A DNA stretch of 5,466 bases from Candidatus Omnitrophota bacterium. Lineage in GTDB: Bacteria; Omnitrophota; Gorgyraeia; 2-02-FULL-51-18. Shown piece after piece: positions 1-5,466 of this stretch. The notes under the pieces are model-generated. The model did not search any database. It saw only the letters and a list, made by a program, of their open reading frames with translations, and had not been told where the DNA came from. The position numbers and the translations under genes are program-made. Each line of letters begins with the position of its first letter. Positions within the stretch are counted from its first letter, which is position 1. The stretch is from positions 1-5,466 of the forward strand of contig JAHFFL010000091.1 in assembly GCA_023247955.1 (NCBI GenBank). Direction: 5' to 3'.

Positions 1-1119
1 AGCCAGAGAGAAATCGACGAAGACGGCAAACTGAGCACACCCGAGGTGATTCTGGGCCTGCCTTTTGAAACTCGCGAGAGCCATTTGAATACGCTGCGTT
101 CACTGGTCAATGATATCGGCGCCTCTCTGATGTTTCAGTACACGCTGATGCTTTTGCCGGGTACGACGCTCTACACCGATGAGTCCAGGGAGAAGTACAA
201 ATACAATGTCAAATACAGGCTGCTGCCCACCTCGTTCGGCGAATACGCCGGAAAAAAATGCTTTGAGATTGAGGAAGTAGCGTCCGGACACAAGGACTTG
301 AGCTACGCGGACTACCTGGAAATGCGGGAAGTATTCTTTTTTTGGCACAACATCAACAGCAACGCGATTTACCGGACCCTCGTGCGCTATCTCCATTATC
401 TGGGAGATGATGTCATTGATTTCTTTTTGTACCTCATGAAGCAGCGCCGCGTGATGTCAGCGGAAGATTTCCCCAATCGAGTCGTACAGGATTTTATCCG
501 CGACACGGAGGAGGAGCTTTTTGATTCACGTGAGGACCTGATCCGCCATTTTTCTGAGGAGCCGTATTACAAGGATTTAAAAAGCGGCAGAAAAGGCAAG
601 AATTTGACGCATACTTACCGGGCTCATGTGCTTCTGCACGCCCGGGAATGGGCCGAGTATGTGACGCGTGGATTTAAAGATTATCTCTTTCAGAAACACC
701 CCGATGCCGCCGAAACGCTGAAGATTGTCGACGCCGTCTCCACACACATTCTCACGCTTGCGGAATGCCAGTACCGGTATTTTTGCAAGCGTTCCGAAAT
801 CCCCACGCAGCGTTCTCCACTGAAGACAAAGCTTGAGTACGACATTCCCAGCATTTTTGTCAGCAACCTCGCCGGGGCCGACCGTCCGGAGCTGAAACCG
901 GAAAGGGTCGTCTATGCCTACTATTTGCGGGATGACGCCATTCAATACATCGCGTCTTTTCCCGAAAACCAGCGTCTAGTGGATTTGCAGCTTATGGTAC
1001 TGCGGATGGATCAAAATTATCTATTGCCTGTGTTTCGCCGTGAAGAGGACTTGACGGCGGATTCCGCGTTTCGGTCGTCAGATCGTTCAGATTTTTCTTC
1101 TCTGAAGCATAACCCATAG
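1..1119 (+). CDS. Radical SAM protein, probably B12-binding type, C-terminal part (5' end outside the window)
   Basis: The reading frame is open from base 1 to the TAG at 1117-1119, giving 372 residues with no start needed inside the window; the gene begins upstream. Near the left edge, EVILGLPFET (residues 15-24 of the fragment) and LLPGTTLY (51-58) match the last strands of a radical SAM TIM barrel as seen in B12-binding radical SAM proteins (typically E-x-I-x-G-L-P-x-E-T followed by a L-P-G-T-x-L/M segment). The CxxxCxxC cluster motif and any N-terminal cobalamin-binding domain would lie before base 1, so they cannot be confirmed. About 300 residues follow the barrel: a mostly helical, charged stretch rich in Tyr, Phe and Arg that I do not recognise. 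No membrane segment is evident. These enzymes use S-adenosylmethionine to start radical chemistry, often methylation or rearrangement. The surface-polysaccharide neighbours suggest, without proof, action on a sugar or lipid-linked precursor. The family call is fairly firm; the substrate is unknown. Confidence 0.8.
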   Translation, partial: SQREIDEDGKLSTPEVILGLPFETRESHLNTLRSLVNDIGASLMFQYTLMLLPGTTLYTDESREKYKYNVKYRLLPTSFGEYAGKKCFEIEEVASGHKDLSYADYLEMREVFFFWHNINSNAIYRTLVRYLHYLGDDVIDFFLYLMKQRRVMSAEDFPNRVVQDFIRDTEEELFDSREDLIRHFSEEPYYKDLKSGRKGKNLTHTYRAHVLLHAREWAEYVTRGFKDYLFQKHPDAAETLKIVDAVSTHILTLAECQYRYFCKRSEIPTQRSPLKTKLEYDIPSIFVSNLAGADRPELKPERVVYAYYLRDDAIQYIASFPENQRLVDLQLMVLRMDQNYLLPVFRREEDLTADSAFRSSDRSDFSSLKHNP

Positions 1120-1156
1120 TTATTTGCCACGCTTCGAGCCCAACGACAAAAACCAT

Positions 1157-1161
1157 AGGGG
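1157..1161 (+). promoter_or_regulatory. Ribosome binding site of the GT-B-type transferase gene
   Basis: AGGGG lies 3 bases before the ATG at 1165. The spacing is shorter than the usual 5-9 bases, but this is the only purine-rich site in the 45-base gap. The gap holds no hairpin plus T-run and no clear -10/-35 pair, so cotranscription with the radical SAM gene is likely. Confidence 0.5.
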
Positions 1162-1164
1162 TAT

Positions 1165-3087
1165 ATGAAAGCTGTCGTTATCTCCAATAAGTCCCAATTC
1201 GACAAACTCCGCGAACTCGGCTGGGAGGCGCAGGAATACCAGGTTTATTGCGACAATATCCGGCTTCACGCATGGCTGCGTGAGAATGGCATTTCATTTA
1301 TTTCGCTGGGTGAAGAACTGCTTCGGGATAAGTGGGACGCGATCAACGCCTGGGGGTGTCAAAGCATGCTTGAGTGGGGCCGGAGGTCCCGGCAAAAAGA
1401 GTATTTCCGCGAGCTTGACCTACCGGCGGTCCTGAACCTTTTTTTGTCTTATATTCTGATTCCCGCCGTCAAAAATTATCATTTTGCTCAAATAATTCTT
1501 GAAAAGCCCGGGCTTTCCGGCGTTTTGATTTTTAAGACGGAGAACCGTCGCAAATACCCTTATTTTTCAGGAAACGTGCATTTAAACCACTTTTTGGAGC
1601 TGCTGGGGCGGCGGCGCGGCGTTCCCGTGGAGGAAATCAGCGTTTACGAAAAAGAAAACGAAGGTTATGTTGTTCCGTTGGAACGCGCCGGCTGGAGCGC
1701 ACAAGTCAAGGCGTGGCTGAAGGGTTGGGTGAACGGCGTTTATGGCGGGTTTGTTCAGCCAAACGGGCGTATCCGGGTTTTCGTCAAAGGTTCGATCAAG
1801 CATCTCGGGTCCTGCGTGCAGGCGCTCAAGCGCCGGAAGGCCGACGTCGCTATTTATGACTTTGAGTTTCACAGGGAGCAATGGGCTTTTGCGAGGGCAG
1901 AAAACATCCCTTATTACATCCCTTCTTGCTTCAGAGCAAAGAAGGGGGCGGACAGAAAAGGGTTTGCCGATGGGCTTGTGACGGCGCTTCGGGTTTCTCT
2001 GGAGGAAGCCATTCGGGAGCGGCTCTTTGTTTATGAGGGGGAGAATCTGGGAGATTTTGTGAGGGAGCATGTTTTCTACGGCGTCGAGGACTATCTCTGG
2101 GGGCTTATGCCGGAAGCTGAGATTTTTGAAAACATTCTCGCCTCCTGCGATGTCAAGGCCTGGTTGGTTGACGAGGATTACGCCCTACGAGGGGCCTTTC
2201 TGGCGGCTTTCATGAAAGCCAGGCGGGTCGCTTTTTACTGCGTTTCTCACGCCAATATGGCGGTCAGTTTTTCGGTACCGCCGGAATCGCGTTGTTTCTC
2301 TAATTCAACGACCTTGGTCCAGTCGATGTTTGAGAAGGAAATGTACGCCTCCCGTGGTTGGGATCCCGGACGCATCGTGGTTACCGGTGCCCCGCGGTAT
2401 GACCGCCTGCTTGAATTGAAGAAGTCGCTTCGACGGCGGCCCGCCCGCCAAAGAGGGGATAAGATCAAGCTTTTGTACGCCGCGACGGGTCTATGGCTCT
2501 ATTCGCCGGACCAGCACGGTTATTTGGGTTCGCACAGCGTCTGTTTCGGAGATTATCAAATTCCCGCTTTTCGGATGATTCTTGAGGCGGCCAAGGATTT
2601 GCCGATCGAGATGGTCGTGAAACCGCACAGTGCGGAGGCCGTGTCTTCTTGGCGAAGATTTGTCCGGAGCGCGGCTCCCGCGATTACCGTCACCGAAGCG
2701 TCCGAAGATTTCTTTAAATTGCTCGTTGAGAGCGATGCGATGATTTTATCTTACTGGTCTACCGGGCTTATTGAGGCCGGGCTGGCCGGCATTCCCTCGA
2801 TTTTTGTGGCGCCGCAGATCGACAGCGCGGTGTTGTCCGAATTTTCAAAAAACGGCTATTGCCGTCTGGTGAAAACAAAAGAAGAGCTACGCGCGGAGCT
2901 GAAGCATCTCTGCGAGGGCGGCCCCGAGCGCTGCCTTTCAGCGTCCGCGCGCGTTCGCAGTGACTATTATTTAGGAAACAACGACGGCAAAAGCGCCGGG
3001 CGCGTGGTCGATTTGATTCTTTCGGGAGGAGTCGCCGGAGCCGTTGAAAAGCCGGCGGAAAAACAGCGGGTGTTGTTTCATGTCTAG
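1165..3087 (+). CDS. Surface-polysaccharide transferase, GT-B-like (capsule synthesis / CDP-glycerol glycerophosphotransferase-like)
   Basis: Predicted cytoplasmic protein of 640 residues with no signal peptide or clear membrane span. The N-terminal half (about 1-200) opens with a Rossmann-like beta strand (MKAVVISN) and otherwise has no motif I recognise. From about 210 the chain alternates hydrophobic strands and helices. The C-terminal half carries landmarks of GT-B-fold enzymes of the capsule-synthesis, CDP-glycerol glycerophosphotransferase and UDP-GlcNAc 2-epimerase-like groups: a strand ending in SHANM (His362), VVTGAPRYDRL (Gly408, Pro410, Asp413), a Lys-Pro-His motif (486-488), and SYWSTGLIEAGLAGIP (Ser532, Thr533, Glu537, Gly542, Pro544), the usual donor-binding loop-helix with its conserved Ser/Thr and Glu. 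The likely role is transfer of a sugar or a polyol-phosphate unit from a nucleotide-activated donor onto a surface glycan. The donor cannot be told from sequence. The flippase start overlaps its last 8 bases, which supports a shared pathway. The start is the ATG after AGGGG. The family call is moderate; the exact activity is open. Confidence 0.7.
   Translation: MKAVVISNKSQFDKLRELGWEAQEYQVYCDNIRLHAWLRENGISFISLGEELLRDKWDAINAWGCQSMLEWGRRSRQKEYFRELDLPAVLNLFLSYILIPAVKNYHFAQIILEKPGLSGVLIFKTENRRKYPYFSGNVHLNHFLELLGRRRGVPVEEISVYEKENEGYVVPLERAGWSAQVKAWLKGWVNGVYGGFVQPNGRIRVFVKGSIKHLGSCVQALKRRKADVAIYDFEFHREQWAFARAENIPYYIPSCFRAKKGADRKGFADGLVTALRVSLEEAIRERLFVYEGENLGDFVREHVFYGVEDYLWGLMPEAEIFENILASCDVKAWLVDEDYALRGAFLAAFMKARRVAFYCVSHANMAVSFSVPPESRCFSNSTTLVQSMFEKEMYASRGWDPGRIVVTGAPRYDRLLELKKSLRRRPARQRGDKIKLLYAATGLWLYSPDQHGYLGSHSVCFGDYQIPAFRMILEAAKDLPIEMVVKPHSAEAVSSWRRFVRSAAPAITVTEASEDFFKLLVESDAMILSYWSTGLIEAGLAGIPSIFVAPQIDSAVLSEFSKNGYCRLVKTKEELRAELKHLCEGGPERCLSASARVRSDYYLGNNDGKSAGRVVDLILSGGVAGAVEKPAEKQRVLFHV
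3066..3070 (+). promoter_or_regulatory. Weak ribosome binding site of the flippase gene
   Basis: GCGGG ends 9 bases before the ATG at 3080 and is only a poor Shine-Dalgarno match. Because the start lies inside the end of the preceding gene, initiation probably depends on ribosomes finishing that gene. A better site, GGGAGGAG at 3024-3031, is too far from this ATG (48 bases) and 12 bases from the alternative TTG at 3044. Confidence 0.3.
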
Positions 3088-4576
3088 AAAAAATAAGTTA
3101 TTGATGGATGCCGGGGTTTATTCCATCGCCTCGATCTTGACGCAAGCCGTCACTCTGCTTGCCGCGATACTGACTCGGCGCTTTCTTGGTCCCACCCAAA
3201 TGGGAATCTGGTCTCTCTTGCAGGTTATTCTAGTTTATTCGGCGTACACCGGCCTGGGGGTATCGGAGGCGATTTCCCGGGAGATTCCTTATTACCGCGG
3301 CCAAGGTGACGAACGCACGGCCAAGGAGATTAAGGACGTGATCTTTACTTTTTCTCTTTTGACCACCTTTGCCCTTTCGGCCGCCGTGATGGTTTATGCG
3401 CTGTGGAAGGCCGATGATTTGCGGCCGGAGGTCTTCTTCGGTTTGCTTTTCACGGCCGTTCTGGTCATCCTGCAGAAGATCAGCAATTTAAACATTGCGT
3501 TCCTGCGGGGCTATAAGTTTTTTTCTTTGGCTTCGAAACAGATGATTCTTTCATCGATCGTCAACGCCTTGCTTGTCGCGTTTCTATCGATGAGAAATAA
3601 GATATACGGTTTTCTGTGGGCGATGTGCCTGAGTTTTATTTTTAATATCGTTTATATCTCTGCACACCACCGCTTTGGTTTCCGTTGGAATATGAATTGG
3701 AAAAGAACCTGGGCGCTTATTGAATACGGCTTCCCGCTCATGGTTGTCGGGCTGATGGGGACCGTGTTTTTGACCATTGATAAGCTGATGATCGCCAAGT
3801 TCTTGGGTTTCAAGGAGCTCGGGATTTACAGCGTGGCGATACTCACCTACACCTATCTCGTGACGGTTCCCAATGCCATCGGTATCGTGCTTATTCCCAA
3901 TCTCCATGAGAAGTTCGGAGAAAGTAAAGAGGTAGGCGACCTGAAGGAGTATTTGGAGAAATCCTGCGGCGTCTTCGGCGAGATCATGCCGCTCCTTATC
4001 GCTGGCGGCTGGTTTTTTATCCCCTATTTTGCGCGCTGGGTACTGCCGGATTACCTCGAGAGCATCGAGCCGATGCGGACACTGATCCTGAGCTCCTATT
4101 TTCTCGCGCTGACGCAGCCGCACAGTTATTTTATCGCCGTGATCCGCAAACAAATTTTACTCTTGCCGGTCATTTCCATAGCTTGTTTCCTGGCTTTTAC
4201 GGCTAACCTTTGGACGATCAAGCACGGTTACGGCATCCTGGGGGTCAGCGCGGCTACGACGCTTGTGGTTTTTATCCGTTACGCGGCGACGTATTTTCTC
4301 GCTTCAAAATATCTTTGCACGGTTCGAGAGGCGTGGCAGGGGTTTTTTGTCAAAATCGCAAGATTTATCTTGATGCTGGCGATGCTGCTGGTGTTGAAGT
4401 CGCTTTTTCCAGGGGCGGAACGGTCGTTCGTTAAATCAGTCGCTCAGTGGGGGATGTTTGCCGTCGCCAGCTTGCCGTTTTTATTAAGATTAAATAAAGA
4501 AGTGGGTTTTTTATCAGTCGTCAGAGCACACTGGGCCTCCGGGGTTTTCGTGAAGAAAGGGGAGGACGGCGTATGA
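3080..4576 (+). CDS. Polysaccharide flippase, Wzx-like (MOP superfamily)
   Basis: A 498-residue, strongly hydrophobic protein with about 14 predicted membrane segments judged by eye (near 11-31, 41-60, 86-108, 116-134, 155-171, 175-195, 216-234, 250-272, 300-320, 333-353, 359-378, 385-405, 424-443, 453-470). Length and topology fit Wzx/RfbX-type transporters, which move undecaprenyl-linked glycan units from the cytoplasmic to the periplasmic face of the inner membrane. The N-terminus shows the family pattern: LTRRFLGPTQMGIWSLL (31-47), then GLGVSEAISREIPYYRG. A related pattern, DKLMIAKFLGFKELGIYSVA (234-253), opens the second half, as expected from the internal duplication of this fold. The ATG at 3080 starts the protein directly before the first helix and overlaps the upstream gene by 8 bases. 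A TTG at 3044 in the same frame would add 12 polar residues and is less likely. The stop overlaps the next start as ATGA, implying translational coupling. The class is firm; the glycan carried is unknown. Confidence 0.9.
   Translation: MSRKNKLLMDAGVYSIASILTQAVTLLAAILTRRFLGPTQMGIWSLLQVILVYSAYTGLGVSEAISREIPYYRGQGDERTAKEIKDVIFTFSLLTTFALSAAVMVYALWKADDLRPEVFFGLLFTAVLVILQKISNLNIAFLRGYKFFSLASKQMILSSIVNALLVAFLSMRNKIYGFLWAMCLSFIFNIVYISAHHRFGFRWNMNWKRTWALIEYGFPLMVVGLMGTVFLTIDKLMIAKFLGFKELGIYSVAILTYTYLVTVPNAIGIVLIPNLHEKFGESKEVGDLKEYLEKSCGVFGEIMPLLIAGGWFFIPYFARWVLPDYLESIEPMRTLILSSYFLALTQPHSYFIAVIRKQILLLPVISIACFLAFTANLWTIKHGYGILGVSAATTLVVFIRYAATYFLASKYLCTVREAWQGFFVKIARFILMLAMLLVLKSLFPGAERSFVKSVAQWGMFAVASLPFLLRLNKEVGFLSVVRAHWASGVFVKKGEDGV
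4559..4565 (+). promoter_or_regulatory. Strong ribosome binding site of the pyruvate kinase-like gene
   Basis: GGGGAGG, preceded by AAA, lies 7 bases upstream of the ATG at 4573, inside the 3' end of the flippase gene. It is the best-placed Shine-Dalgarno site in the window and fixes the start of a gene that has no other plausible initiation codon nearby. Together with the ATGA overlap it suggests both efficient initiation and coupling to flippase translation. Confidence 0.75.
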
Positions 4577-5466
4577 GCGCTAAAGAGGTTCTTTGCACGC
4601 TTGGCCCCGCTTCGATGAATGCCCGCACGATCTCCCGTCTCGAGGAGCTCGGCGTGAGTCTCTTCCGCATCAATTTGTCTCACACGAAGATTGAGGATTT
4701 GCCGGGTCTCATCGAAATGATTCGGAAGCACACACTGGTTCCGATTTGTCTCGATTCGGAAGGCGCGCAGATCAGGACGGGCTCTCTGTCGTCAGGCGAG
4801 ATTCAAGTCGGAGAGCATGCGATGATCGAGGTCTCTCGCAAACCGGTACCCGGAAACGAGGGCGTATTTAATTTTTATCCGATAGAGGTGGTTGACCGGC
4901 TTGAAGAGGGGGACATGATCAGCATCGATTTTAATTCTGTTTTGGCGCAGGTGATCGCGAAGACAGAGCGCGGGGTTTCCCTGCGTGTTTTGAACGGCGG
5001 ACGAATCGGGCAAAATAAAGCGGTCACCGTCGAGCGAAACATCAAGCTTGCGACATTGACCGAAAAAGATGTCGAAGCCATGAAGGTTGGCCGGCGCATG
5101 GGGATACGCCATGTCGCGCTTTCTTTCGCCAATTGCGCGGAAGATGTCGATTTGATGAGGTCGGCTTGCTCCAAGGGTGTTTTCCTCATTTCAAAAATCG
5201 AGTGCCGCAACGGACTTTTAAATCTAGAGTCCATCGCGGCTAAGTCCGACGCGATTCTCATTGACCGTGGCGATTTGTCGCGCGAAGAACCGATCGAGCG
5301 CATCCCGTGGCTTCAAAAGCGGATCATCCGCGTCGCAAAAGAGGCCGGCAAGAAGGTGTATGTCGCGACAAATCTCCTAGAGTCGATGGTGTTGAATTCT
5401 AAGCCTACCCGAGCCGAGGTGAACGACGTCATCAACACGCTGATCGACGGGGCTGATGGTTTGGTG
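4573..5466 (+). CDS. Divergent pyruvate kinase family protein (3' end outside the window)
   Basis: The frame opens at the ATG of the ATGA overlap and stays open for 298 codons to the window edge. Pyruvate kinase transfers phosphate from phosphoenolpyruvate to ADP. The A domain begins with CTLGPAS (8-14) and FRINLSH (31-37; Arg32, Asn34, Ser36), then LDSEGAQIRTG (60-70; Asp61, Arg68). A beta-rich B domain spans about 70-155, including LNGGRIGQNKAV (140-151). The A domain resumes at LTEKD (162-166) and holds ISKIE (catalytic Lys208, metal ligand Glu210), IDRGDLS (metal ligand Asp234), ATNLLESM (Thr266) and KPTRAEVNDVINTLIDGAD (277-295). Visible length and order match the first two thirds of a usual ~470-residue enzyme; the C domain would lie beyond the edge. 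Departures from consensus are SEGAQ for TKGPE, SFAN for SFxR, Asn for Gln in the ATQML motif, and loss of the NLPG segment. Catalytic residues remain, so it may be active. Placement with polysaccharide genes suggests a specialised paralogue rather than the glycolytic enzyme. Confidence 0.88.
   Translation, partial: MSAKEVLCTLGPASMNARTISRLEELGVSLFRINLSHTKIEDLPGLIEMIRKHTLVPICLDSEGAQIRTGSLSSGEIQVGEHAMIEVSRKPVPGNEGVFNFYPIEVVDRLEEGDMISIDFNSVLAQVIAKTERGVSLRVLNGGRIGQNKAVTVERNIKLATLTEKDVEAMKVGRRMGIRHVALSFANCAEDVDLMRSACSKGVFLISKIECRNGLLNLESIAAKSDAILIDRGDLSREEPIERIPWLQKRIIRVAKEAGKKVYVATNLLESMVLNSKPTRAEVNDVINTLIDGADGLV

Noticed and set aside
1120..1164. Possible promoter or terminator in the gap between the radical SAM and transferase genes
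   Set aside because: Only 45 bases, with no stem-loop plus T-run and no recognisable -35/-10 pair; apart from the AGGGG ribosome site I see nothing.
1503..1516. Perfect 14-base palindrome AAAGCCCGGGCTTT
   Set aside because: It is inside the transferase coding region, has no loop and no T-run, and a single palindrome of this size may well be chance; it is not supported as an operator or terminator.
1811..1834. Two abutting inverted repeats (CCTGCGTGCAGG and GGCGCTCAAGCGCC)
   Set aside because: They could form short hairpins, but the loops are only 2 bases, no T-run follows, and they sit mid-gene in frame, so neither a terminator nor a regulatory element is supported.
1582..2070. 162-codon open frame on the minus strand inside the transferase gene
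   Set aside because: It lies wholly antisense to a well-supported coding gene, its translation resembles no family, and it is explained as a shadow of the codon bias on the plus strand.
3584..4153. 189-codon open frame on the minus strand inside the flippase gene
   Set aside because: Fully antisense to a clear membrane protein gene; its translation is rich in His, Gln, Asp and Arg, as expected from reverse-reading hydrophobic codons, and no family pattern is visible.
4875..5303. 142-codon open frame on the minus strand at the right end
   Set aside because: The plus strand here encodes a clear pyruvate kinase domain with ordered catalytic motifs, so the antisense frame is a shadow.

Overview
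The window is a compact, single-strand (+) gene run of four protein-coding genes, the first and last cut by the window edges. Gene gaps are +45 bases, -8 bases (overlap) and -4 bases (ATGA overlap), which reads as one transcription unit. I see no rRNA, tRNA, CRISPR array, insertion sequence, integrase or convincing terminator, and no gene-free stretch longer than 45 bases.

Layout: (1) 1-1119, the C-terminal 372 residues of a radical SAM protein, probably of the B12-binding type; its Fe-S cysteine motif lies upstream of the window. (2) 1165-3087, a 640-residue soluble protein whose C-terminal half has the hallmarks of a GT-B-fold transferase of the capsule-synthesis / CDP-glycerol glycerophosphotransferase-like group. 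(3) 3080-4576, a 498-residue polytopic membrane protein of the Wzx / polysaccharide-biosynthesis flippase type (MOP superfamily). (4) 4573 to the right edge, a divergent pyruvate kinase family protein, 298 residues visible.

Together genes 2 and 3 mark a cell-surface polysaccharide (capsule, O-antigen or exopolysaccharide) biosynthesis locus: a transferase that builds or decorates the glycan and a flippase that moves the lipid-linked unit across the inner membrane. The radical SAM protein may modify a sugar or another precursor. The unexpected member is the pyruvate kinase homologue. Its start codon overlaps the flippase stop and it keeps the catalytic Lys, the metal-binding Glu/Asp and the active-site Thr, but it departs from the consensus at several normally near-invariant positions. 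A second, non-housekeeping pyruvate kinase tied to surface glycan synthesis, with a phosphoenolpyruvate/pyruvate-related or altered role, is the most interesting point of the window.

The organism cannot be named. GC content looks moderate (around one half by eye), and Shine-Dalgarno-like sites and tightly packed genes show a bacterium. A Wzx-type flippase with a capsule-type transferase fits a Gram-negative or an uncultivated candidate-phylum bacterium, but this is a weak inference.
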